From Bacillota bacterium (GTDB taxonomy: Bacteria > Bacillota_E > Sulfobacillia > Sulfobacillales > Sulfobacillaceae): a DNA stretch of 5,717 nucleotides. Under the pieces are notes generated by a model. The model searched no databases and was not told the origin of the DNA. It worked only from the letters and a program-made list of their open reading frames with translations. The translations under genes were made by a program, and so were the position numbers. Below, piece after piece: positions 1-5,552 of this stretch; the first letter of the stretch is position 1; each line of letters begins with the position of its first letter. The stretch spans positions 1-5,717 of the forward strand of contig JAKAAL010000325.1 of NCBI GenBank assembly GCA_021802375.1. Reading direction: 5' to 3'.

Positions 1-1254
1 GAAGGCATAGGGTCCGACCACGCCCCCAAGAAATCTGCCAATGGTTTCCACGGTGGCGGCCCCGGTGGTCCGTAGGGGCGTGGGGTACTGCTCGGCGTAG
101 GACATCTTGAGCACGGGGAAGGTGCCTGTTCCGAAAAAGGACATGAGCGCGCCATAGGCCAGCATCAAGCTGGGGGTGCGAGCGAGGCCAAAAAAGATTG
201 CGGCCAGGCCGGCAATCCCCATGAAAATCACATACATCCACTTGCGACCGATGGTTTCTCCTAGGAGGCCGTTTAGCAGTTTGCCTGGAATGGCGGCGGC
301 GGTGATGAGGGCGGTGAAGCGCAGCGAGGCGGCAAAGCTAAATCCCTCTCGGAAAAAGATGAGAGGCAAATAGGTCATGACAATATAGAACATGAAAAAG
401 GTGCCACTAGCCGCCGCGGCCAGGACGACGGTGCGTCGGACCAAGGGACGGTGCCAAGGACCGAGGATGCCGGTCGCCGTAGGTGGCGCTGTCTTGGCAG
501 GTAAGCGAGATGCCTCCACGGGGGCAAGGATCTGGCGATGATCTTTACGGCGGGCTTTGGCTTCCATAAGGTTGAGCACGTGAAACGCACGATCGGCGTG
601 GCCGTGGCGGCTGAGCCAGCGAGGCGACTCGGGCAGGGATCGGCGGATGATTAGGGCGAAGACGAGGGGAAGGCCAGACAAGCACATAAATCCCCGCCAG
701 GCGAGATTGGGTGCGAAGTGCGGAAGGACCAACAGGCCAAGAAGGGGCGCAATGAAATAGCCCGCCGAAAGCGACGAGTCCATGATGCCATTAAAGAGGG
801 TGCGCCGATGCTTGGGGACGAACTCGCTGATGAGGGCGTAGGGTAAGGGGAACACGGCCCCCATGCCTAAGCCCGACAAGAAGCGGAAGGCGACGAGCCA
901 AGCGTAGCTGGGACTGGCAGCCGAGAGCAAGGTAAATCCACCATATTCCAGGATTCCCCAAAACAGCACCGACTTGCGACCGTAACCATCGGCCAGGTAG
1001 CCAGCGGGAATCAGCCCGATCACGATGCCGATGGTGGATGAGATGGCCAACATGCCCACGGATCCGGCCCCAAGCGTCCACAGCGGTTTTAATATGGGCA
1101 AAACCACACCGAGCGCCCCAATACTGAGCGACTCAATAACCCACGCGAAAGAGCCCAGGACAACCACCCGCCAGGTAAACCCTGTGATGGGAAGTCGCTC
1201 CATGCGCGCGGCGATTTCTTGGCTAAGATCGGGATGCCCAGCAGACGCCCTCAT
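1..1254 (-). CDS. MFS transporter, sugar/metabolite:H+ symporter type (partial, C-terminus beyond left edge)
   Basis: This is a secondary active transporter of the inner membrane. The open frame runs 418 codons without a stop to the window edge, so the C-terminus is missing; family members usually have 12 membrane helices and 430-470 residues. Seen: hydrophobic segments from about residue 28 onward; the loop 2-3 signature GYLADGYGRKSV (85-96); RFLSGLGMGAVFPLPYALISE (124-144) running into FVPKHRR (145-151); PESPRWL (208-214) closing the N-terminal half; a basic central loop (about 215-270); a second, degenerate loop signature GETIGRKW (332-339); and a PTPLRTTG / GRFLGG block (391-411). These match the sugar-porter, aromatic-acid and NiaP-like branch of the MFS. 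The substrate cannot be read from sequence: aromatic acids, nicotinate, sugars and organic acids are all possible. I chose the ATG at 1254 because AAGGAG lies 10 bases upstream. An in-frame ATG at 1284 would add 10 residues but has no good ribosome site. The gene is divergent from the ABC operon. Confidence 0.9.
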   Translation of the reverse strand, partial: MRASAGHPDLSQEIAARMERLPITGFTWRVVVLGSFAWVIESLSIGALGVVLPILKPLWTLGAGSVGMLAISSTIGIVIGLIPAGYLADGYGRKSVLFWGILEYGGFTLLSAASPSYAWLVAFRFLSGLGMGAVFPLPYALISEFVPKHRRTLFNGIMDSSLSAGYFIAPLLGLLVLPHFAPNLAWRGFMCLSGLPLVFALIIRRSLPESPRWLSRHGHADRAFHVLNLMEAKARRKDHRQILAPVEASRLPAKTAPPTATGILGPWHRPLVRRTVVLAAAASGTFFMFYIVMTYLPLIFFREGFSFAASLRFTALITAAAIPGKLLNGLLGETIGRKWMYVIFMGIAGLAAIFFGLARTPSLMLAYGALMSFFGTGTFPVLKMSYAEQYPTPLRTTGAATVETIGRFLGGVVGPYAF

Positions 1255-1264
1255 GACGGCATCG

Positions 1265-1270
1265 CTCCTT
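1265..1270 (-). promoter_or_regulatory. Ribosome binding site of the MFS gene
   Basis: AAGGAG on the minus strand, 10 bases before the ATG at 1254. It is the reason for preferring this start over the in-frame ATG at 1284, which is preceded only by a weak purine stretch and, two codons upstream, by an in-frame TAG. Confidence 0.5.
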
Positions 1271-1432
1271 TGCTCTCGACCCATACTCTATCCGGGCTCG
1301 CGAAAGCATATGCACCATCGGGCTGACCATGCGCATCGTGATCAGGCACCATCTGGTTGCGGTCATAGCCGAGGGTCCCCGCGGCATAGGCTAGCTCACG
1401 ATGAGTTCCCTGGCTAGATAGGGCGCTGATGA

Positions 1433-1437
1433 GGAGG
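1433..1437 (+). promoter_or_regulatory. Ribosome binding site of the ABC permease gene
   Basis: GGAGG six bases before the ATG at 1444. An in-frame ATG at 1429 overlaps this site and has no ribosome site of its own at a proper distance, so 1444 is taken as the true start. Confidence 0.75.
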
Positions 1438-1443
1438 AATGAC

Positions 1444-2262
1444 ATGCCAACATTAGGGGCCGGGATGCCCGAGCATTTTAGTTCACCGGGTCGTCAGCCC
1501 CGGTGGATGTGGGTTCTTCCGCTTCTTCTCGTGTTCGCGGTCATATCGCTGTGGCAGGGACTCGTGAGCTTTAAGGTGGTGCCGACGCTGGTTCTGCCCG
1601 CGCCGAGTGCCGTTTGGATGGACGCGAAGATGCTGGTGCTCCAGGGATTTCAGGGGCAAACGCTCTGGTCGGATATGTGGATTAGCGCACTGCGCATTCT
1701 TTCAGGGTTTTTGGCGGCGGTGCTCATAGGCGCTCCTCTAGGTCTTTGGATGGGGACCCATCGTGTCGTGTTCAAGTTGGTGGATCCGGTACTGCAATTC
1801 GTGCGTCCGGTTCCGCCTTTGGCCTATATCCCGTTAATGGTGGTCTGGTTCGGCATTGGTGAAATGTCCAAAACCATGGTCATCCTGCTGGGCACCATCC
1901 CCGTCATCATGATTAGTGCCCTAGCCGGTGTGCGCAGTACGCCCAGGCAGCGCCTCCAGGTGGCCGAGTGCCTAGGCGCGACGCGATTTCAACTGTTTCG
2001 CCACGTCATTTTGCCTTCGGCCCTGCCCGAGATCTTTACCGGCATGCGCGTGGGTATTGGGGTGGCTTGGACGTGTCTGGTGGCGGCTGAAATGATTGGT
2101 GCCGCCTCCGGACTGGGCTGGCTGGTCCAAATTGCGGGGCAAGACATTCAAGTCGGCGTCATCTTCGTCGGCATCGCCGCGATTGGGGTCCTAGGCTACC
2201 TCATGGAGCTTGGTATTCGCCTGCTGGAACGCCGCGTGGTGCCGTGGCGGGGCCACACCTAA
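1444..2262 (+). CDS. ABC transporter permease, nitrate/sulfonate/taurine family (SsuC/TauC-like)
   Basis: The 272-residue membrane subunit of an ABC importer forms the translocation path and docks the ATPase. Seen: a short cytoplasmic N-terminus ending in RWMW, a first helix at about 23-42, then further hydrophobic segments near 82-103, 126-158, 203-222 and 237-257, as in the six-helix permeases of this family. The cytoplasmic coupling (EAA) loop is recognisable as VAECLGATRFQLFRHVILPS (173-192) followed by ALPEIFTG, then MRVGIGVAWTCLVAAEMI (201-218). From family knowledge, the EIFTGxRxGIG and LVAAEM blocks resemble TauC and SsuC. The length is typical. It is the first gene of the operon, with 56 bases to the binding-protein gene. 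One permease gene implies a homodimer. The family also carries nitrate, cyanate and thiamine-precursor transporters, so the substrate is not fixed by this subunit. Confidence 0.93.
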   Translation: MPTLGAGMPEHFSSPGRQPRWMWVLPLLLVFAVISLWQGLVSFKVVPTLVLPAPSAVWMDAKMLVLQGFQGQTLWSDMWISALRILSGFLAAVLIGAPLGLWMGTHRVVFKLVDPVLQFVRPVPPLAYIPLMVVWFGIGEMSKTMVILLGTIPVIMISALAGVRSTPRQRLQVAECLGATRFQLFRHVILPSALPEIFTGMRVGIGVAWTCLVAAEMIGAASGLGWLVQIAGQDIQVGVIFVGIAAIGVLGYLMELGIRLLERRVVPWRGHT

Positions 2263-2303
2263 GCGAGAGGATAACTTTTGTAAGACTTCGAATGATGAAG
2301 ATG

Positions 2304-2310
2304 AAGGAGG
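2304..2310 (+). promoter_or_regulatory. Strong ribosome binding site of the substrate-binding protein gene
   Basis: AAGGAGG, eight bases before the ATG at 2319. It fixes the start of the binding protein: the same frame stays open upstream to an ATG at 2244 inside the permease gene, but that ATG would add residues that do not look like a signal peptide. This is the best ribosome site in the operon, consistent with the usual need for excess binding protein. Confidence 0.8.
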
Positions 2311-2318
2311 GTGTCACC

Positions 2319-3380
2319 ATGACCAATACCCCTATGCGGCGGAAAATGACGGTGGGTGCCGCCATCGCCCTGACCGGTTTGACCGCCACCGCCATGGTGG
2401 GCTTTCGCATGGCGCTAGCCGTCAAAACCGTCCAAACCAAGCCTACCGTGGTCATCGGCTACGAGAATAACGGCGCGGATCCGGAAATGGTGGCGATTTT
2501 TCGCGATCTTTTTCCGAAGTTTATGCATGCCAAGATTAAGCTGCGCCTGTTTTCCTCCGGGCCTGTGGCCCTGGCCGCACTGGGTTCGGGGGCGCTCAAC
2601 TTTATGACCGGAATTGGCAATCCTCCGACGGTGGCCGCCATTGCTCAAGGCGTGCCCCTGCAAGTCGTCTGGGCTCAGGAGCAGTACACCAAAGATGAGG
2701 GACTGGTGGTCAAGAAGACCTCGAAAATTCATTCCTTGGCCGGATTAAAGGGAAAGCAAGTCGCCCTAGTGGTGGGCTCCACCTCGCCGTTTGAGCTCAG
2801 CACGGCGCTTAGGCACCAACATATCTCACCGAGTACGGTTCGCTTCATCAATACCGAACCGCCGGCCATGGTGTCCGCTTGGGAGCGGGGAAGCATCAAC
2901 GCCGCCTACGTGTGGGATCCGGTGTTCGATACCTTGTTGCACCACGGGGGCAAAGCGCTGATGTACGACCAAAATGTCGCGGCCACGGCTCCCATTTTCA
3001 ATTTAGCGGTGGTCAACGGTCCCTTTGGTCGAGCGCATGCCATGCTGGTGCGGCAATTTGTCCAGGCTGAGCAGCAGGCCGTCGCCTTCTATGATGCGCA
3101 TCCGCACCTGGCGATGGGGGAGATGGCCAAGGAAGCGGGAATTACCCCCGCCCTAGCCCGGACGGAACTCGCCGGATACCATCTTTATAACGCCAAAGCA
3201 GAACTGACCCTCAAGGGACTCGGTCAAGGCGCAGCCGTTCGGCATTCCCTGGTGACGAAATCGCTGGTCTCAGCGGCCGCCTATCTCAAGAGCATCGGAT
3301 CCATAAGTCGGGTGCCGAAAAATCTCTTCCGTCATGTGAATCCCAGTTATGACGCCTATGTGGTGCACCATGGCGGGTAG
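2319..3380 (+). CDS. ABC transporter substrate-binding protein, TauA/SsuA-like
   Basis: This 353-residue secreted or surface-bound receptor should deliver the ligand to the permease. Seen: a basic N-terminus (RRK at 7-9), a hydrophobic stretch at about 12-29 and an ALA-V sequence at 32-35 that fits signal peptidase I. There is no lipobox cysteine. The mature part follows the NMT1/TauA-like layout: VVIGYENNGADPEM (44-57) in the first lobe strand, the LAALGSGALNFMTGIGNPPTVAA region (85-107, where the ligand usually sits), EGLVVKK (127-133), SLAGLKGKQVAL (139-150), TSPFEL (155-160), then PPAMVSAWERGSINAAYV (181-198) followed by WDPVFD. The PPA..AW.RG.I..AYVW block is characteristic of the taurine/sulfonate binding proteins, so a sulfonate is the leading guess; nitrate or another small anion is not excluded. 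It lies between permease and ATPase genes, with only a short gap to the ATPase gene. Confidence 0.9.
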   Translation: MTNTPMRRKMTVGAAIALTGLTATAMVGFRMALAVKTVQTKPTVVIGYENNGADPEMVAIFRDLFPKFMHAKIKLRLFSSGPVALAALGSGALNFMTGIGNPPTVAAIAQGVPLQVVWAQEQYTKDEGLVVKKTSKIHSLAGLKGKQVALVVGSTSPFELSTALRHQHISPSTVRFINTEPPAMVSAWERGSINAAYVWDPVFDTLLHHGGKALMYDQNVAATAPIFNLAVVNGPFGRAHAMLVRQFVQAEQQAVAFYDAHPHLAMGEMAKEAGITPALARTELAGYHLYNAKAELTLKGLGQGAAVRHSLVTKSLVSAAAYLKSIGSISRVPKNLFRHVNPSYDAYVVHHGG

Positions 3381-3388
3381 CGCGAGAG

Positions 3389-4159
3389 ATGCGAAACGCT
3401 ATGATTGAACTGCGCCAGGTCGCCAAGTGCTACCACGGTCAAAACGGGGTTACTCCGGCCTTGGCGGACGTGAACTTAACCGTGCAAGACGGGGAGTTTG
3501 TGGTCGTAGTGGGTCCGAGTGGCTGTGGCAAAACGACGTTGCTGGGCTTGGTAGCGGGTTTTGAGCGCCCCAGCGCAGGCATGCTGACGATGGACGGACA
3601 GCCTATCTTGGGTCCGTCGCACCAGCGTGCCGTAGTCTTCCAACAACCGACGCTCTATCCCTGGTTGACGGTTCGACAGAACATTGGACTGGGACTCAAG
3701 CTCAGGGGAACGCCAGGCGACCGCACTCGGCTTGCAGTCGATCACTACTTGGAGATCATGGGCCTCAGCGGCTTTGGCGAACACGCCTCCTATCAGCTCT
3801 CTGGGGGAATGCAGCAGCGTGTGGCCATCGCCCGTGCGCTCATCGTCGAGCCTGGTGTGCTGCTGATGGATGAGCCTTTTGGGGCGCTTGACGCCAATAC
3901 CAGGGGCGACATGCAGCGCTTTTTACTGGATTTATGGCAGCGGCTTCGGCCGACGGTGCTGTTCATCACCCACGATGTGGAAGAGGCGGTTCTGCTTGGC
4001 GACCGGGTGTTGGTAATGACCGATCGTCCAGGGCGGATTGGCGAAGAGGTCGTCGTACCCTTTGCTCGGCCCCGGCACTGGGACCTGGCCTTGACGCCTG
4101 AGTTTCTGCAACTGAAGCGCACGGTGCTGAGCATCCTTCGCCCCGATATGTTCTTTTAG
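3389..4159 (+). CDS. ABC transporter ATP-binding protein, nitrate/sulfonate/taurine family (TauB/SsuB-like)
   Basis: The cytoplasmic ATPase that powers the importer. All catalytic motifs are present and intact in this 256-residue frame: Walker A GPSGCGKTT (42-50), Q-loop VVFQQPTLYPW (82-92), signature LSGGMQQR (137-144), Walker B VLLMDEP (157-163), D-loop ALD (166-168) and the switch histidine in FITHD (H195). The LYPWLTV.QN stretch and FGALDANTR after Walker B are typical of the TauB/SsuB/NrtD group. Length is normal for the family, with no extra regulatory domain. Start: the ATG at 3389 lies 8 bases after the binding-protein stop, but an in-frame ATG at 3401 would give the common family start MIELRQV. 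Both have only weak ribosome sites (GAGAG at 3384-3388 is 12 bases before 3401), so translation may be coupled to the upstream gene. Last gene of the operon. Confidence 0.93.
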   Translation: MRNAMIELRQVAKCYHGQNGVTPALADVNLTVQDGEFVVVVGPSGCGKTTLLGLVAGFERPSAGMLTMDGQPILGPSHQRAVVFQQPTLYPWLTVRQNIGLGLKLRGTPGDRTRLAVDHYLEIMGLSGFGEHASYQLSGGMQQRVAIARALIVEPGVLLMDEPFGALDANTRGDMQRFLLDLWQRLRPTVLFITHDVEEAVLLGDRVLVMTDRPGRIGEEVVVPFARPRHWDLALTPEFLQLKRTVLSILRPDMFF

Positions 4160-4192
4160 CATGCTAAGCCAAAAGGCGATGCGCGAAGCCTG

Positions 4193-4216
4193 TGAAGTTC
4201 GGCGAAACGCACTTCA
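4193..4216 (+). terminator. Weak hairpin after the ABC operon, possible terminator
   Basis: TGAAGT (4193-4198) pairs with ACTTCA (4211-4216), and GCG/CGC can extend the stem inside it after a three-base bulge. It begins 34 bases after the ATPase stop. A run of five T lies at 4227-4231, about ten bases beyond the stem, which is too far for a classical intrinsic terminator. The position is right but the structure is only fair. Confidence 0.25.
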
Positions 4217-4235
4217 ACGGCCCCGCTTTTTGCAG

Positions 4236-4286
4236 TAACTAGGTTTTGCGTTGGTGATCGGAGCGGCGGGCCCCGTACCCTAGTTA
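4236..4286. repeat. Inverted repeat in the convergent gap, overlapping the EamA stop codon
   Basis: TAACTAGG (4236-4243) is the reverse complement of CCTAGTTA (4279-4286). The right arm also lies within a second palindrome, ACCCTA-GT-TAGGGT (4277-4290), which covers the EamA-family gene stop codon. The sequence between the arms is GC-rich. The repeat may act as a transcription end structure for one or both converging units, but the arms are short and no T-tract follows on either strand. Confidence 0.25.
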
Positions 4287-5159
4287 GGGTGGGTTGGTTT
4301 GCGACCGCACGAACCGTGCGCTGACCAGCCCGATGCCCGCCGCCACGGCCGCAAACCCTGCGATAAATCGCGCGCTTAGCGGTTCGCCAAAGGCCAGGAT
4401 GCCGACTAGACTGGCGACGGCCGGCACCCCGAATAAAAAGGTGCTGACTCGACTGGCCTGGCCGCGAGAAAGCAGGAGAAGCCAGAGGATCCAGGCACCG
4501 GCGGTGCCGCCAAGAATGATAAAGAGCAGGTCCAAGGCGGCGAGCAGCGTCCAATGGACCGTCGGCGTGGGCACTAGGAGACTCACGACGGTGAACGCGC
4601 TACCACCCATCAAAAATTGTAGGCCAACGAACCAAAGCGGGGAGTCGCTCGGGTGTGCCTTGACGTAGACGGTACCCAGAGCCCAGCCTACGGCAGCGCT
4701 GATGGCAAACACGATGCCCATTACGGATGTGCGTCCGCCGCCGCTAAACGCTATCAGCCCTACGCCCGCGAGGCCGGCGGCGACGCCGAGCAGCTTGGCC
4801 ACTGAAAGGGCTTCGCCCAGCCACAGGCGGGCGAAGGCTGCGACCAAAACCGGTTGCAGATAGAGCAGTCCCGCCACTTCGCCGGGGGCGAGATAGACGC
4901 TGGCGCTGATTTGTCCGCCGTAAAGCATGACCACGTTAAGGAGTGCCGAGACGGCTGCCTGCATCCAGAGACGGCGCGATGGCCGTGGGCGCTTTAGAGC
5001 CAAGGCCCATAGGCAGACGACCACTCCAGAGGACAGTACCCGCCAGGCGGCCAGCACCAGGGCGGGCATGTAATGCAACTGCAGTTTCAGGGCGGGGAAG
5101 GTGAGCCCCCACAAAAGAATGATAAAAACGGAAAGCATCCAAGTTGGTATCTTTGACAT
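4284..5159 (-). CDS. EamA/DMT-family membrane transporter
   Basis: A 291-residue polytopic inner-membrane protein of the drug/metabolite transporter superfamily, with the usual length and about ten hydrophobic helices. Two EamA repeats are visible. The first starts at WMLSVFIILLWGLTFPALK (7-25) and ends in LYLQPVLVAA (99-108), WLGE (113-116) and a final helix VAAGLAGVGLIAF (126-138). The second starts at about 147 with IGLVSARF near its end, and contains FLFGVPAVASLVG (241-253) and AFGEPLS (256-262). The paired P...GE pattern near the end of each repeat is a family hallmark. Known members export amino acids, metabolites or drugs; the substrate here cannot be told. GGAGGG (5164-5169, minus strand) lies four bases before the ATG, supporting the start. 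It converges on the ABC operon and is divergent from the PhyH-like gene, with which it may share regulation. Confidence 0.92.
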   Translation of the reverse strand: MSKIPTWMLSVFIILLWGLTFPALKLQLHYMPALVLAAWRVLSSGVVVCLWALALKRPRPSRRLWMQAAVSALLNVVMLYGGQISASVYLAPGEVAGLLYLQPVLVAAFARLWLGEALSVAKLLGVAAGLAGVGLIAFSGGGRTSVMGIVFAISAAVGWALGTVYVKAHPSDSPLWFVGLQFLMGGSAFTVVSLLVPTPTVHWTLLAALDLLFIILGGTAGAWILWLLLLSRGQASRVSTFLFGVPAVASLVGILAFGEPLSARFIAGFAAVAAGIGLVSARFVRSQTNPP

Positions 5160-5163
5160 TGAG

Positions 5164-5169
5164 CCCTCC
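5164..5169 (-). promoter_or_regulatory. Ribosome binding site of the EamA-family gene
   Basis: GGAGGG on the minus strand, four bases before the ATG at 5159. Spacing is slightly short but the match is strong and no better start is near. Confidence 0.65.
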
Positions 5170-5207
5170 GGGAAAGAACCTTGGCGACTGGCGCCTTAAA
5201 CCCATTC

Positions 5208-5236
5208 ATTATACCGAATGCGCGAGGAGAGCCCAG
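5208..5236 (-). promoter_or_regulatory. Probable sigma-A/sigma-70 promoter for the EamA-family gene
   Basis: The minus strand has a perfect -10 hexamer TATAAT (5213 to 5208). At 17 bases spacing the -35 position reads CTGGGC (5236 to 5231), a poor match, so the promoter may be weak or need an activator. Transcription would begin near 5201, giving a leader of about 40 bases before the ATG at 5159. Confidence 0.5.
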
Positions 5237-5257
5237 GGGAGGCGCGCAGGGTGTCTG

Positions 5258-5288
5258 CCACCGTGCATTGGGTCGGTGGTTCTACCGA
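5258..5288. repeat. Two overlapping, mutually exclusive short hairpins
   Basis: CCACCG (5258-5263) pairs with CGGTGG (5274-5279). TCGGT (5273-5277) can instead pair with ACCGA (5284-5288). The two stems share 5274-5277, so only one can form at a time. The segment lies between the two divergent promoter candidates, so it could equally be an operator with dyad symmetry rather than an RNA switch. Confidence 0.3.
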
Positions 5289-5351
5289 AGACAATACGGC
5301 GCCAAAGCGTGTGAAATTCCGTATAAATGATGACGATTGTCCGAAATAAAC

Positions 5352-5382
5352 TTGGGTGCAAGGTCTCATCATGGGATAAAAT
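5352..5382 (+). promoter_or_regulatory. Candidate promoter for the PhyH-like gene
   Basis: TTGGGT (5352-5357) and TAAAAT (5377-5382) lie 19 bases apart. The -10 matches five of six consensus bases, the -35 three of six, and the spacing is long. A 17-base spacing would use GATAAA (5375-5380). Start of transcription would fall near 5390, leaving a leader of about 160 bases. Chance matches in this AT-richer patch cannot be excluded. Confidence 0.3.
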
Positions 5383-5386
5383 GAGA
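5364..5386. promoter_or_regulatory. Inverted repeat over the candidate -10 element, possible operator
   Basis: TCTCAT (5364-5369) and ATGAGA (5381-5386) are perfect 6-base inverted arms separated by 11 bases. The repeat overlaps the candidate -10 element of the PhyH-like gene, a position where a dimeric repressor would block transcription. No regulator gene is present in the window to assign it to. Confidence 0.25.
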
Positions 5387-5535
5387 AGGCATTGGGCTCG
5401 AGGACCATGGATCGCGAGGCGAAGATGGTCGAGAGTTCGGTATCTCGGGCAAGGGGAAGGGAGGACCTCGTAAGTGAAACGGCAGGGGGATCATCGCGCT
5501 TGGTAGATGGCCTACCCATTACATCGCGGACACAC

Positions 5536-5543
5536 GGAGGGGG
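5536..5543 (+). promoter_or_regulatory. Ribosome binding site of the PhyH-like gene
   Basis: GGAGGGGG nine bases before the ATG at 5553. It supports this start; the next in-frame ATG (5574) has no ribosome site. Confidence 0.7.
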
Positions 5544-5552
5544 AACTGGATA

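Larger units (their letters stand above)
1255..1443. other. Divergent intergenic region between MFS gene and ABC operon
   Basis: These 189 bases separate two divergently transcribed units and must hold the promoters of both, unless either is expressed from elsewhere. Beyond the two ribosome sites I see only weak promoter-like matches: TTGCGG at 1357-1362, CATAGG at 1385-1390 with a spacing that is too long, and TAGATA at 1415-1420 without a good -35. No long inverted repeat or convincing operator stands out. The minus strand is open across the region from 1445 to 1251, but that frame encodes a low-complexity, family-less peptide and is probably not a gene. Confidence 0.4.
5160..5552. other. 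393-base divergent intergenic region between EamA and PhyH-like genes
   Basis: No convincing gene is seen. The left end holds the EamA ribosome site and promoter. The middle (5258-5341) is rich in short inverted repeats: CCACCG/CGGTGG, TCGGT/ACCGA, GACAAT (5290-5295)/ATTGTC (5336-5341) and ATACGG (5294-5299)/CCGTAT (5319-5324). The base composition turns AT-richer around 5310-5390, where a plus-strand promoter is plausible. From about 5390 to 5552 the sequence is GC-rich with a purine tract (about 5448-5467), a small hairpin and then the PhyH ribosome site. The minus strand is open from 5663 to 5196, but the predicted peptide looks random and runs antisense into the PhyH gene. Confidence 0.4.

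Noticed and set aside
1025..1417. Open frame of 130 codons on the plus strand across the MFS start and the intergenic region
   Set aside because: It is the antisense shadow of the MFS gene continuing into the gap; no ribosome site or recognisable domain.
1251..1445. Open frame of 64 codons on the minus strand just before the MFS gene, ending in an ATGA overlap with its start
   Set aside because: The overlap looks like translational coupling, but the peptide is family-less, its start lies within the permease ribosome site region, and the MFS gene has its own ribosome site.
2244..2318. Upstream extension of the binding-protein frame to an ATG within the permease gene
   Set aside because: The added 25 residues precede a proper signal peptide and a strong ribosome site at 2304-2310, so the start at 2319 is far more likely.
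4294..4668. Open frame of 124 codons on the plus strand inside the EamA gene
   Set aside because: It is antisense to the clear second EamA repeat and has no domain or ribosome site support.
5271..5290. GGTGGTTCTACCG resembling the T-box antiterminator motif
   Set aside because: The conserved T-box core (GGTGG-N-ACCGCG) is not matched: extra bases interrupt it, and there is no specifier stem, terminator or aminoacyl-tRNA-related gene.
5405..5490. GGTCGAGAG and purine-rich stretches recalling guanidine (ykkC) riboswitch elements
   Set aside because: Only short fragments are similar; the ordered conserved blocks of that riboswitch are not present.
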